A DNA stretch of 35,027 bases, taken from positions 5,611,820 to 5,646,846 of the forward strand of contig BFEA01000001.1 of NCBI GenBank assembly GCA_003427395.1. Direction: 5' to 3'. A program made the position numbers and the translations under genes. How positions within the stretch are numbered: position 1 is the first letter of the stretch; the number at the start of each line of letters is the position of its first letter. Shown here piece by piece: positions 1 to 9,992 of this stretch. Source of the DNA: Chara braunii (lineage: Eukaryota > Streptophyta > Charophyceae > Charales > Characeae). Below the pieces are notes generated by a model. That model saw only the letters and a program-made list of their open reading frames with translations, was not told the DNA's origin and did no database searches.

Positions 1-52
<52 letters not shown>
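1..52. repeat. (GA)n microsatellite
   Basis: An uninterrupted GA run from the first base of the window. It abuts the hairpin/(CAAT)n repeat unit that follows. A second copy of that unit is likewise abutted by a microsatellite. Confidence 0.97.
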
Positions 53-55
<3 letters not shown>

Positions 56-120
56 GGTGGGGGTGGAGGGGGCGACCCATCCCCTACCAATCAATCAATC
101 AGTCAATCAATCAATCAATC
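51..120. repeat. Hairpin plus (CAAT)n repeat unit, copy 1
   Basis: GATTGGGT, a G-rich block and GGGGGCGACCCATCCCC are followed by ACCAATCAATC repeats. The GATTGGGTGGGGGT arm is roughly complementary to ATCCCCTACCAATC, so the core can fold back. A closely similar unit recurs at 803-864. No coding potential is seen. Confidence 0.85.
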
Positions 121-627
121 TGCAATCAGACTCACTTTCTTTTCCACTTCGCAAACATGCAACAGATGGCGATTCACAGTGGCGCAGTACGCCCACTCAA
201 AAGCTCAGAGATATGGAAACCACAAACACAGTCTAGATGCAAACTCGCATCAACTGGCTATGGCGCATGAGCGCCGAACATCCCAACTCTCGTCACTGTG
301 TCCAGCACCACTGTTCACACGCACATCAACTCTGGATCACCCTGAATACCCCACACACGCTCACTCTGAATCACACACACATACACACTAACAGCTAACT
401 CTAACCTACGGCGGCTATGGCTGCTCACTACTACTACTATGGCTACACTATCATCTTCCAGCCCACGTCGACTTCGGGCACTCTGCAAACCACCTCGCAC
501 AAGACGCTGTAGCAGTGCTTCCGCATGGCTCACGCAGCGAATGAATGAATGGCTGGGCGCTGCATCTTGATTTATACTTCTGTTGGACGCTGGTCTGCCC
601 CTTTTCCACCAAGCCCGGGACGCACTC
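121..627. other. CA-rich stretch with no recognised gene
   Basis: This is low-complexity DNA with many ACAC and CTAC runs between two (CAAT)n tracts. Open frames here look compositional: none carries a recognisable motif. A TATAAAT string lies on the minus strand near 566-574, but no transcript or ORF supports a promoter call. Confidence 0.5.
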
Positions 628-670
628 AATCAATCAATCAATCAAAAAAAAAAAAAAGGAAAAAAAAAAC
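628..670. repeat. (CAAT)n followed by poly(A) tracts
   Basis: Five CAAT-type units run into two A-rich tracts broken by GG. This resembles the 3' tail of a short retroposon, but no target duplication could be found. Confidence 0.7.
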
Positions 671-701
671 CGGAAAAAGCCGCTTCCAAACCGGCGCAAG
701 T

Positions 702-703
<2 letters not shown>

Positions 704-785
<82 letters not shown>

Positions 786-802
786 GTGTGTGTGTTGTGT
801 GT
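704..802. repeat. (GT)n microsatellite with ATGT interruptions
   Basis: About 100 bp of GT repeat with a short TGTATGTATG variant. It starts directly after GGCGCAAGTAAGTG, a splice-donor-like string. The predicted Cys-Val or His-Thr proteins here are artefacts of the repeat. Confidence 0.97.
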
Positions 803-864
803 GATTGGGTGCGGGTGGGGGGGGGCGACCCATCCCCCACCAATCAATCAATCAATCAATCAAT
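803..864. repeat. Hairpin plus (CAAT)n repeat unit, copy 2
   Basis: Nearly the same sequence as 51-120, again preceded by a dinucleotide repeat and ending in CAATCAATC. The microsatellite differs (GT here, GA there) while the hairpin core is conserved. Confidence 0.85.
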
Positions 865-1246
865 AAAAAACAAATAAAAAAAATCGATGTGTTTTGAGTC
901 TGGTTAGGTTTTGGATTTTTAAAAAATAATTTAAATGCTAAAAAAAAAAAGGGGGGGGATGTAGAGCGCAAAAAAAGTCTACACCCCCATATTTTTTGTT
1001 AGTTTTTTTAATGATTTTTTGCCTGGGAAAAAAATTTCACGGGCCCCGTTGTACCGCGTTCTAACGAGGTATAGCGCGACGTTGTAACGGGGGTTCAACG
1101 GGAAACCCCCGTTGAATCGAATTTCGGACACATAGATCTAGGAGTTGCGCCAGGAACACCAAAACTTCGCTCGTGATTGGCTCCAGGTGGCCGTCCCTCA
1201 CCTTTCCGAACAGAATCCCCAACAACTCTCCTTCCGTGTCCGTTCT
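865..1246. other. Non-coding spacer with two strong inverted repeats
   Basis: AT-rich DNA followed by GC-rich DNA, with no gene. At 954-988 GGGGG-A-TGTAGA pairs with TCTACACCCCC around an A-rich loop. At 1086-1113 AACGGGGGTT pairs perfectly with AACCCCCGTT, and an overlapping TTCAACGGG/CCCGTTGAA pair offers an alternative fold. On position alone this could be terminal sequence of the minus-strand Gypsy-1 element, but no second LTR copy is visible. Confidence 0.5.
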
Positions 1247-1998
1247 TCACGCCTGGATTATCAGCAGCTCCACGTCATCATCGGGGACTTCGTCTTCCTT
1301 GTCCTTATCGGCTGGCTCTGCCCAATGGAACACCACTTCGAGAAGGCAGAAGTTGAGTGCGACGTACTCGTTCCACCACTCCGTCCACTTGCCGGCGTCG
1401 AGGATTGGCACGTCCAATTGCCTGATCCGAAAAGAGAGAGGGACGTCCATAGCGGACTGCCAAAAAGTAGGGAGATCAGTAGGAAGCCCAAAGGTCGAGA
1501 GGCGGTGCCAGTTTATTGAGGTGGCGCGAAGGGAAGAAGCTCCGGGATGATGACCTCCGGCGTAGTGAGGGACAGTCGGAGCTGGCTGAGGTCGATGTCA
1601 TTGGTGGAATCGATCTGATCGTCTGACTGAGCTAACAACTGGATCCACGCCTCCGTGAGGTCCCGCGCCCAGAGTCGCAGCTGTCGGAGGGCGCCTGGAT
1701 GAGATGACGGATGCAACGCCGTAAGATTGCCGGTGAATGCAACGATCATTGTCACGTGGTTGACACCTGGTCGAGACAGCCGCAGGAAAACCGACACCTC
1801 GACCAACACCCACGTTTGATCGCTGGTCCGTGCAAACCGGAATTCCGTTGCCTTGTCGATGGCCGTTGTACTGAAGAAAGCCGCGAAACGAAGCAGATTG
1901 AGACTCAATCGAGGTCGCTGTACCTGCCGGATCGACGAAATATGCCCTCCAGGTCTCATTAGACGTTCGCTAATGACCTGCTCAGTAGAAAAGCTCAT
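1247..1998 (-). pseudogene. Unknown ORF downstream of Gypsy-1 integrase
   Basis: Two open stretches (161 codons at 1513-1998 and 67 codons at 1247-1450) lie after the integrase C-terminus, where some Gypsy elements carry an extra ORF. The first is rich in Arg, Leu and Ser and contains the strings ARTSDQTWVLVEVSVFL and LRLWARDLTEAWIQLL. The second is acidic near its end (KDKEDEVPDDDVELL). I do not recognise a family and see no signal peptide, membrane segment or zinc motif. It may be an element-specific accessory protein or a decayed gag-like segment. The two pieces are separated by a stop and a frame change. Confidence 0.35.
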
Positions 1999-2434
1999 GG
2001 CGATGCGGGAGAAGGTAGAGATGAAAGCTGAGAGGAAGGGGAATCAGAGTAGTCGAGTTCGAGGTCGTCGCCTTCCTTTTCAGAATCGAAGGACGATGGA
2101 GACGATGGGGGCGAAGGAGAAGGAGGTAAGGGACGGAATAGGACACGTGTCGAATGATCGGTCGAACAAATCGGCTTCCTGAAACCTCCGGCGCAAGACG
2201 CACCGTGTTCACTTCACTAGGACCGAGCTCGACTACGTGAAATCGCCCGAAGAATCGTGGCGCTAACTTGCCCTGACGAGCACATTTCCTTACCCGCACT
2301 ATTTCCCCTAATTTATACTGGGGCCGAGGCCGAACGTTCCCATTTCGGGCCTCATAGCTCTGGACCTGTCGTCCGTGGGCTATTTCGGTCATCCGTTGTC
2401 TTTTTCGGGTTAATTGGGGGAGGGTTTTTTCCAT
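1982..2434 (-). pseudogene. Gypsy-1 integrase C-terminal domain
   Basis: The translated segment contains KLGEIVRVRK, then APRFFGRFHVVEL and VNTVRLAPE. This is the small beta-barrel that follows the catalytic core in Gypsy integrases: a V(L/R)VR strand and a G(P/R)(Y/F) turn. In the intact protein it binds DNA non-specifically and helps position the integration complex. It lies directly downstream, in minus-strand order, of the integrase core at 2483-2920 but in another frame, so at least one indel separates them. No chromodomain follows. The last 40 residues are low-complexity and may be out of the true frame. Confidence 0.75.
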
Positions 2435-2482
2435 TAACTCTAAGTGGCGTTGAGCCTTGTCCTTGACCGTTGCCCTCGTGGC

Positions 2483-2920
2483 TCATCGCGCAAGGGTCGT
2501 CTCATCGTTCAGGCTTGGCAGAGCTACACAGGCCAGACTATTGGTCCGTACCTGAAAAGGGGTCAGGCCGGTGGACTCATTGGGTGTCCCTCGGTGGATA
2601 GCTAGGATGTGGTCTACGATATCGGGCCAAGGCCTTGTGTCCCTAGCTGCGATATTTCGCCGCAGAGCGGTCTTAATCACCCGGTTCGCGTTCTCTACCA
2701 GTTCGTTCGATTGCGACATATGGGGAGCTGTATTGCGAATGGAGATGCCATGTAGGACTAGACTCCTCAAGAGTTCTCCATGAAATTCTTCCCTATTGTC
2801 CGTTAGGATTTCCTCGGTGTCATGATGCATTCCGAGGAAACGGTTGACATATCGCACGATTTCCTCCGTCTGTTGTGTTTTGCAGGGGTAGGTCTCGATC
2901 CATTTCGAGAAATGATCCAC
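2483..2920 (-). pseudogene. Gypsy-1 integrase catalytic core
   Basis: This is the RNase H-fold strand-transfer domain that inserts the cDNA into the host chromosome. Visible landmarks are DHFSKWIETYPCK near the start, ILTDNREEFHGELL around residues 38-50 with the second catalytic Asp, and SQSNELVENANRVIKTALR with the catalytic Glu. The first catalytic Asp appears to be the D of the opening DHFSKW block. TPFQVRTNSLACV near the end matches the usual TP(F/Y)xLxxG segment. It runs 145 codons without a stop, but the frame is not shared with the flanking integrase domains. Confidence 0.88.
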
Positions 2921-3014
2921 GAATATCAGAAGAAGTGAATATTCACAACTATTCGGTCGAGGGGCACGACAATATCTGTCGTGTCCATGCTAACTCTTTG
3001 GAACGACCGCTCGA

Positions 3015-3236
3015 CTACGGTGGCACTATTGACCTAGGCGGCTGAATCGGCGCCTTGTCTGCCGCGCAGACCGGACAATTTTTAATGATGAATTTAACAT
3101 AGTCCTGGATATTGGACCAATACCATTCGTTTTTGTCAATGGCTGCCTCCGTGATCCTGACAGCAAAGTGGGCGGCGGTTCTCTTGTGGGCCGACTTAAC
3201 CCAGTCGTACCTCATGAACGGATGAGGCACCGACAT
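3015..3236 (-). pseudogene. Gypsy-1 integrase N-terminal zinc domain
   Basis: A His-His-Cys-Cys type domain: AHFAVRITEAAIDKNEWYW is followed by DYVKFIIKNCPVCAADKAP. NCPVC supplies the two Cys, and the histidines lie in the AHKRTAAHF region. In active elements this domain folds around zinc and multimerises integrase. It precedes the catalytic core in minus-strand order, with a frame break at about 2921-3014. Confidence 0.78.
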
Positions 3237-3370
3237 TCAAATTTCACTACTGTCAGTCTTTCATTTTTCCAACCGTCCGTCATTCCATCGGTAATCCTGT
3301 GCCCTCTCGTTAGCTCACCTCCGATCTTCCTTGGTGAATTCTCGGAGGGAGTTCCCGACTACCGTGGCTA

Positions 3371-3670
3371 TCAAAACGACATCTGTCCATACTTCCGACC
3401 GTCGAAATTTGCGTGTTTTCTCCAACCCTTCGGATGTGGCTTCGAGGAATCGAGCCTCCGTTGGGATTTTATCGGTTCGACACAAAGGACATAACCAGGC
3501 TTATCCGCGTTCTTGTATTGGGCCCGAGAGACACACCGTTCACAGTCTATCCACTCGACATACCCCTCTCCACTAGGACACATGGGAACCGAATAAACTC
3601 ACGATATCGCTTCACAAAAATAACAAAATTTGTCAGGCAAGGAGAGAAGAGAAGAAGTTGAGAGGGGAGA
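3371..3670 (-). pseudogene. Cys-rich module between RNase H and integrase of Gypsy-1
   Basis: In the same frame as RNase H but after its stop, the translation carries CYFC, then VPMC, then WIDCERC, then GYVLC. The spacing is C-x2-C-x11-C-x11-C-x2-C-x16-C, with one internal TGA stop in the first x11 spacer. Six regularly placed cysteines suggest a zinc-binding fold. I do not know such a domain at this point of standard Ty3/Gypsy polyproteins, where RNase H normally leads quickly to the HHCC integrase domain. The tail SSKPHPKGWRKHANF is basic. Function unknown; it could be an acquired host domain or an extended integrase N-terminus. Confidence 0.5.
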
Positions 3671-3721
3671 GAGTGGACCTCTAGAGTTACCTTCTCCACC
3701 CATCGCCATCGTGTCCATGTG

Positions 3722-4972
3722 TCACTTTCTGGAAATTCGGGGGAGAATGGCCACTCCGCCGTATGGGAGTCCCTTGACTGGCTCCGACTCTTTCCACGGA
3801 GTGATCTCTTCACCTGTGGCCACCTTGCTTGGCCGACGCAGTCGGGTCAACCCGTCTGCGTTCCCGTGCTTTTCCTTCTTCCGATGGATGATGTCGAAGT
3901 CGTATTCCTGTAGCCGGAAAACCCATCGCCCAATCATACCCGTATAGTTAGTGAGCCTCTTGAGAGCCAGCAGGGGCTCGTGATCCGTGACGAGGAGGAA
4001 CTTCTCTCCGTATAGATACGGATGGAAGTGTTGAATTCCCCAAACGACCGCGTAACATTCTCCTTGAGGGCCCGAATCATTCCTTCTTTCATCGGGTACA
4101 GTTCGCGAGGCGTATTCAATGACGTTTCCGCGACCTTCCTTCCCCTTCTGGGCCAAAATAGTGGAGATCGCCTCAGGATGCCTGTTTGTAATGAGGAGAA
4201 ATTGCTTACCAGGATCAGGCCGAATCAAGATAGGCGCGGAAGCGAGGGCCTCCTTCAAAGTGACAAAAACTTGTTCGCACTCCGCGTCCCACTTCAGTGG
4301 CTGGTCTTTCCGTAGGAGGTTTGTCAGAGGCCGCGCAATCACCGCGAACCCCATGATAAACCTCCGGTAGTACGAGGCCAACCCCAGAAAGGCTCGAACC
4401 TGCGTCAGCGATGTGGGCGTAGGGGCTTCTCGAACCACCTCGACTTTTCTCGAATCTGGCCTCAAACCTCCTCGTGTCACCACATACCCTAGGAACGAGA
4501 TTTCCGAAAGGAAAAACTCACTTTTCTCCAGCGCGATCTTGAACCCAACATCCCGCAATGCCCCAAGCCTCCACTCAATGTGCTGAGCATGTCCGTGAAA
4601 CGATTCAGAATACACCAAGATATCGTCCATTATGTATAATGGCGCAGAAGTTGATCATTCTCTGGGTCACTCGGGTCTTGTTGACGAAGTTCTGAAAGGT
4701 GATGTTCATCGCTCTCTGAAAGGTAGCCGGCGCATTGCATATTCCCATAGGGCAACGAACCCACTGCCAAGTCCCTCGCAACAGCCACCACGACCCACGG
4801 GTTCACCAAATGAGAAACCGACCACAGCGACGCAACAGGTAGAGACGATAATCCCAGACATGATCTTCGCGTACCATCTTGCACCATTGTCCCTAAACTT
4901 GCCACCGGAGATCTCAGTTCCGACCTGGGACTCCACCCGCGCTTTCCTAAAATGATAAAATCCTTGGCACAC
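3722..4972 (-). pseudogene. Gypsy-1 reverse transcriptase (C-terminal part) and RNase H
   Basis: The main open stretch (3722-4630) starts inside the RT palm with MDDILVYSES, the catalytic xxDD box. FLSEISFLGYVVTRGGLRPD follows, then QVRAFLGLASYYRRFI, typical of the RT connection. RNase H follows with FLLITNRHPEA, YASRTVPDERR, ECYAVVWGIQHFHPYL, VTDHEPLLAL and NADGLTRLRR. The usual first catalytic Asp of RNase H (TDASxxA) reads TNRH here, so activity is doubtful. Upstream (4630-4972), RT motifs such as NAPATFQRAMNITFQNFVNK can be found only by switching frames, and the box just before MDDI is frameshifted. Translation would not yield an active enzyme. Confidence 0.9.
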
Positions 4973-5055
4973 CCCCTTCCCACTCCGATCAGGAAGCCAC
5001 GCTGGGCGTGAGGTTGGGCGTCACACCGCAATAAGTACGACACTTGCCAAGGATT
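4959..5055. repeat. 11-bp inverted repeat at the Gypsy-1/LINE-1 junction
   Basis: AATCCTTGGCA at 4959-4969 is the reverse complement of TGCCAAGGATT at 5045-5055. It sits exactly where the Gypsy-1 RT similarity stops and LINE-1-like frames start, so it may mark a rearrangement junction. Chance is not excluded. Confidence 0.4.
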
Positions 5056-5199
5056 AAATTATGTTGCCAACCACAGGGACAATAACTATCAATTGGAGCG
5101 GAAGCACACCAAGGTTCTAGGGGTAGCCTAGGCAGAGCTGCAAGCTCACGATTAGAAGACCATAATGCCATCGTTCAATTGCCGACTCCATAGAAATAG

Positions 5200-5601
5200 C
5201 AAGCAAGCCAAGTAGAGAGTGACAAAGATGAAGCGAAAGGAGATGCGGGAGCCTCCCTGAGAGTTTCCCCTTCCCATTCAGGGATGGAGGAAAAATCAGG
5301 AAACTTCCCGGGGGGAGTGGATACGAAGGGTTTGGAAGGCCAGGTGCAAGAAGAGCAGGTTTTACTCCCTTTGGTTCGCTCTATGCAAGACCAGATGGTG
5401 CATGTAATTTGCCTACACGATAGGGACGATAACCTGTTCCTTCCCTCCACCGGCCTTTCGGAACTTCCAATGCCCGCATTGATAACGGAGAGGGTCAGAC
5501 ACCTATTTGCAAACAAATTCCAGTTTATAATTTTTCCTGAATTTTACATGCCAAAAAAAATCATAGTTGCGAAAACTGGCATGCTAAGGGACTCCAGATA
5601 G
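5200..5601 (+). pseudogene. LINE-1 ORF1, C-terminal domain
   Basis: The frame is open from 5200, and an ATG at 5284 is internal rather than a true start. The segment EEQVLLPLVRSMQDQ through MPKK aligns without gaps to the end of LINE-2 ORF1 (18550-18801, minus strand): I count 35 identities over 69 residues. ORF1 proteins of L1-type elements bind the element RNA and act as chaperones; the role of this C-terminal block is not known to me. The upstream part is Ser/Gly/Glu-rich and probably a flexible hinge. The stop at 5599-5601 overlaps the start of the ORF2 frame by about a dozen bases, with ORF2 in the -1 frame. Confidence 0.7.
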
Positions 5602-7265
5602 TAAGCTGGAACGTCAACGGTTTGGGCAACATACTAATGGAGGAAGACAAGCTTAGGGATATCCGAACAAGCCTGGTGAGTAAGGACCTCCCCAAACCCG
5701 ACCTCATACTCCTCCAAGAGACCTACCTTTCCAATCTGCACAACCACCTGAAGATACAACAAAGAATGGAGAGAACGTTAGGTGGATGTGCTTTCACATT
5801 GTGGTCCAACAAAGAAGGCCAGAGTAACAAAGGGACGGCGATACTCATCCCGAAAACGTCCAAAATCCTAACCGAGGGACATATCCTGAACAGCGAAGGG
5901 GATAGCGAGGGAGGAAGATGGTCCTAAGTGGACTTCATATGGCAACAGGAAGACATGAGAATACTCAACTTGTACTCACCTAACGCAGAATCCGACAGAC
6001 TGACTTTCCTCGAGAGTATCAAAACTCTCATCCCCAACCCACAACCCGTTGTCATCGCAGGGGACTGGAACACCACCCTAGACCCAAACCTGGATCGGAT
6101 CTCAAGAGCAGCATTAATGGGACCCACAAGAGCAGGTACCCAGATACGAAACCTGATGACTGAGTTCGAACTCATCGACCCCCTCAGATCACTGCACCCG
6201 GACAAAAAAGTGTTCTCCCGGATAAGGAAAAATCAAGCCAACCGGACATCTTTGTCCAGGATAGATTATTTCCTCATCTCCGAGAGCCTACTCGGCACAG
6301 TCAAAGAGGCCGAAATCCTCCCATCAGCAGCGTTCAAAGGGCTAGACCATAAGCCCATCCAACTGCTGCTCAACTTCAATGCACCAGTGGAAACAGGCCA
6401 GGGGTTTTTCAAAATGAACAACTCCCTCCTAAAAACCGAAAGAATGGCTGAGTCAGTCAGAGATAACTGGGCCCTCAACAAACAGCGGGAGTCCAAACAG
6501 GCGAACAGCCACCAATGGTTCATTGATAGTTACGCAGACCTAACACGGACGGTATCAGCGGAATCCCGAGATACCGCCAGAGAGCGCAAGAAGAGAAGGG
6601 AAAAACTCCACTTTGCAATAGCTGTCGCAGAAGCAAATCTGGCAGAAGACCCCTCCAACAGATTTTATCAAGAGTTACTTGATGACACCAGGGAGGAACT
6701 GAATGAGTGGAGAAGATGGGAACTGAGAGGTCTGCAGATCCGAGCGAAGATGACAGACTACACACTTAATGAATCCATGACAAAATTCTTCTTCGCCAAA
6801 ATTAAAGTGAACGCAAGGAACAACATGATAGAGGCTCTCCAAGATCCAACAGATTCCGAGAACATTAAAACAACAGGCCCCGAGATGGTAAGGATAGCCA
6901 GATCATTCTACGCAGAATTATACGAGTCTAAGACACCCTCAACCCCGACCACAGCGAACACAGCAGCTCGACAACTAATGCTCTCGTACCTCGACAGAAC
7001 CATCTCGACCAGTCAGGCGGAAGGCCTTGACGAACCCCTGACCCTGGCCGAACTACACACAACTCTGACCCAGATCGGAAATGACAAAGCTCCGGGCATA
7101 GACGGACTCTCCAAAGAATTTTGGAGTTGCTTCTGGCCGACCCTTGGAGAAGATCTGCTAGACTTCTTCAACGAAAGCATGCGCAGAGGAGGCCTAGGAA
7201 AAGAACTGAGTACAGTACCAGCGTGGTCTCACTGCTGTACAAGAAGGGAAACAAAGAGGACTTGA
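5588..7265 (+). pseudogene. LINE-1 ORF2, endonuclease domain and linker to RT
   Basis: The endonuclease nicks target DNA to prime reverse transcription. It starts with IVSWNVNGLGN, followed by DLILLQETYLSN (catalytic Glu), VVIAGDWNTTLDP around 6050-6080 (metal-binding Asp/Asn), SRIDYFLISE near 6256-6285 and LDHKPIQLL near 6342. Because Asp and His of the last box are kept, this domain looks intact apart from a TAA stop at 5925-5927. The Arg/Lys/Glu-rich linker ERKKRREKL leads into the RT front with LTQIGNDKAPGIDGLSKEFW. The frame is lost at about 7205-7225 by an indel. Confidence 0.9.
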
Positions 7266-8680
7266 AGAATTACAGACCCATATCCCTTTCAACCACGCCC
7301 TACAAAATCCTAGCCAAGGCACTTGCGAACAGAATCACAAAGCTAACAAACAGCTGCTTTCACATAGACCAAGCAGGCTTCATCCCAGGCAGGTACATTC
7401 TAGACAATGTAATGACCCTGAACGAGGCAGCAAAAAAGATCACAGAAAAACGAATGAAAGCTGCAATCTTGTTCTTCAATTTCGAGAAAGCCTACGACCA
7501 GGTCAATTGGGATTTCCTCCACTCATGCATGGAGAAAATGGGGGTAGGCCCGTACTTTAGGAGTTGGGTCAGAATATTGTATGCCGACGCAACAGGCAGA
7601 GTCCAGGTCAACAGAATCCCATCCGACACCTACCGTATCTCGCGATCAGTCAGACAAGGCGACCCACTGGCTCCTCCCATATTCCTTTTCATCATGGAAG
7701 CCATAGCCTCCTTCCTCCATAAAGATCCGTCCATCGATCGCCTCACTGAACGGAATTTTAACCCGCTACACGACTTCGCCCTTCCCACTGCACTCATGTT
7801 CGCCGACGACCTCACTGTCTTGATCCGCGCCAATAACAGCTCCTTCCAAACTCTAGTAAGGGCAATGAAAGCTTTCAGACTAGCCTCAGAAATGAGGGTC
7901 AACTGGAACAAAAACGAAGGTTGGTGGCTAGCGGACAGCACCCCTCCCCAACCATCAGATATAACCACACCGATGACATGGACTACGGGAGAGCAAGCAT
8001 TAAGGTTTCTAGGCATCATGATCAACAAGGAAGGGGTGTGGCCAGGAATGGGTCAAAATCTAATTGCTAGAGCAATCACCCGCCTGGCCCAATGCAAGAG
8101 CGCACAGACCTCTCTAATCGGACGGGCGATACTAATTAACACAGCCATCTTCTCCACACTGTGGTATATGGCATCCATCTGGTCCCCCCCTGACAACGAC
8201 ATCAAAAAACTGAAGAACAGGGTGAGATGTTATCTGTGGACAGGCGCTCCCAACAGGACCACCTGTATAAACAGGGTTGTGTGGAATCACATCATCAGGA
8301 AACCACAGGAAGGGGGCCTCGGGATCATCGACCCCAAACATGAATCCATAGCACTGCAGACGAAATGGATCCTCAAGATCTTGACTAGACAGTTCCTCCC
8401 ATGGACCCAGATGGCGCTTGACAGCATCAGAAACCTAGCCCCCATCAACTCCCCCCCNAACATGAACGGTCTGTTTTGGCTCATGGCAAAAGGCTGGACA
8501 ATAAAATCCGGCAGACCACGCAGGAGAAACCCTGCACAGCCAAGCACAAACCCCAATCCAACAGCCAGTTCATACTGGACCCCCACCATCAAAGCCTGGC
8601 GGAGAATGATGCCAAGCAAACACGGGGCACCGGGAAACAGAGAAGAAGTCCTGAGACAACCTCTATTCTGCAACCCCTAA
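7205..8680 (+). pseudogene. LINE-1 ORF2, reverse transcriptase domain
   Basis: This continues ORF2 in a different frame after the indel. RT landmarks: LLYKKGNKEDLKNYRPISL, HIDQAGFIPGRYILDN, FFNFEKAYDQVNWDFL (motif A), SVRQGDPLAPPIFLF (motif B) and LMFADDLTVLI (motif C, both Asp present). Motif A normally has Asp in xxDFEKA(Y/F)D. Here the codon at 7478-7480 is AAT (Asn), a single G-to-A change that should abolish polymerase activity. The thumb follows with LRFLGIMIN and RAILINTAIFSTLWY. It ends at a TAA (8678-8680) that is internal to ORF2. One N lies at 8458. Confidence 0.92.
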
Positions 8681-9992
8681 ATCACCGACCCCAGCGGAGA
8701 GGAATGGACCCTACGTTCCAAGGACTGTAGGTGGCTTTCCTGGGTAGAAAGAGGCGTGTAGCAAGTCAGACACATCTGGGAAGAAGACCAAGGACGATGG
8801 GCTACTGACCAAGAACTACGCAATGTCCTAAGAGGCTGTCATGCCCTCTCTGACAACCTTACGCGGATCCAAAACAGCATCCCAACACACTGGCTCCCCC
8901 TCCTAAGTGAGAGTTTCTCATGGAAAGCGGGGGACTGGGGAATACTGATATCCCAAACCCAGCCGACCAGAGCATACAGATTCGTCGCTAGAACCAACCC
9001 GCCCGGATATCTATCTAAGTTCTTCTCTTACCCCGTAGCCAAGCACACCACCAATGAGTTGGAAATCCAGAACAGAGATCCTCAGTGCGATATACTCGAC
9101 ACATTTCGACTGAGGAAAGTGAGAGTCTCAAAGAAAAAACCCTGGATACTCTTCAGACCGGACCTCAGCATCTCTGAGCTAGAATTCGATCCGAAGGAAT
9201 GGATTTGGAAACAGGGCAAAACAGGGAGAACTAGAACGATAGACGAATACGACGTCAAATTCGGTTATGAGTTGGGCCTACAAACCACAGACCCGGATCC
9301 CAGACTCAGAGGAAAATGGAGGGAAATTCTGAGCTTAGACCCCTCGGTCCCCGTATCCATCCCGTGGTCAAAGCTCCTATCCATCAGACCAGTTAGGATC
9401 CGAAGTATGCAATGGCTCATAGCGCACGCCGCTCTGCCAACCAACCAATGGCTCCACAAGAGGAGGAAGCACACAGACCCCAACAGCACCGACCTGTGCA
9501 AACTCTGCTCTGATAACATCCCCAAAGACATACCCCACTGCCTACTGTACTGCTCGGAAGCAGCGTGGATCTGGAACAAAGTGTGTAACCTGTGGCACAT
9601 CCTCTTCTCTTCAACCCCCCCCGCCTACGACCCCCCTCAACATCTTGTTCTTATCTAACAACACTAACAACCTCAAAGGAGGAAAGGAGGTTTGGTACCA
9701 TCTTCTCAGAAAGTTGGCTCTGTGGGTGATTTGGAAGAGGAGATGCACCAAGACAATTGAAGAAACTGAGGTGCCAAGAGAAGAAATGTGGGCTCTACTA
9801 CTGAAAATGGCGGAAACAGAGATTCGAGTCAGATGGAAGGAAGTGACTGTGAGGACGAAAGGTAGACCAGAAAGGATAGCCACAAGGAGACGAGTTTTTA
9901 CAAGAGACTGGCTTCTACAAGGAAAGATNGCCACTGTGGTGGACAACAGATTGATTTGGAAGAAGTGGCACACCACAGGGACAGGGACGTAG
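8681..9992 (+). pseudogene. LINE-1 ORF2, C-terminal region with zinc-binding tail
   Basis: The same frame reopens after stops at 8678 and 8759 and runs to 9658. It contains RVRSMQ-like and AALPTNQWLHKRR segments, then CKLCSDNIPKDIPHCLLYC around 9508-9564. This is the C-x2-C...H...C zinc-binding motif at the end of plant LINE ORF2 proteins. A further shift near 9640 moves the reading to 9645-9992, with LALWVIWKRRCTKTIEE. The matching tail VLWAIWRRRCILTIEG is visible in LINE-4, which supports the frameshift reading. The tail probably helps bind element RNA. One N lies at 9929. Confidence 0.85.

Larger units (their letters stand above)
1247..4975 (-). mobile_element. Gypsy-1: 5'-truncated, degenerate Ty3/Gypsy element
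   Basis: Read on the minus strand, the order is reverse transcriptase, RNase H, a Cys-rich linker, integrase zinc domain, integrase core, integrase C-terminus, then an unknown ORF. RT-RH-IN is the Ty3/Gypsy order. Gag, protease and the front of RT are missing, and no LTR pair or primer-binding site was found. The RT end stops about where LINE-1 sequence begins, which suggests truncation or a junction there. Several frameshifts and stops show it is dead. Confidence 0.85.

Noticed and set aside
549-866. Open frames of Cys-Val or His-Thr runs
   Set aside because: Pure translations of the (GT)n/(CA)n microsatellite; no start context or motif.
865-1246. 3' LTR of Gypsy-1
   Set aside because: No matching copy at the other end and no polypurine tract next to a TG start was found.
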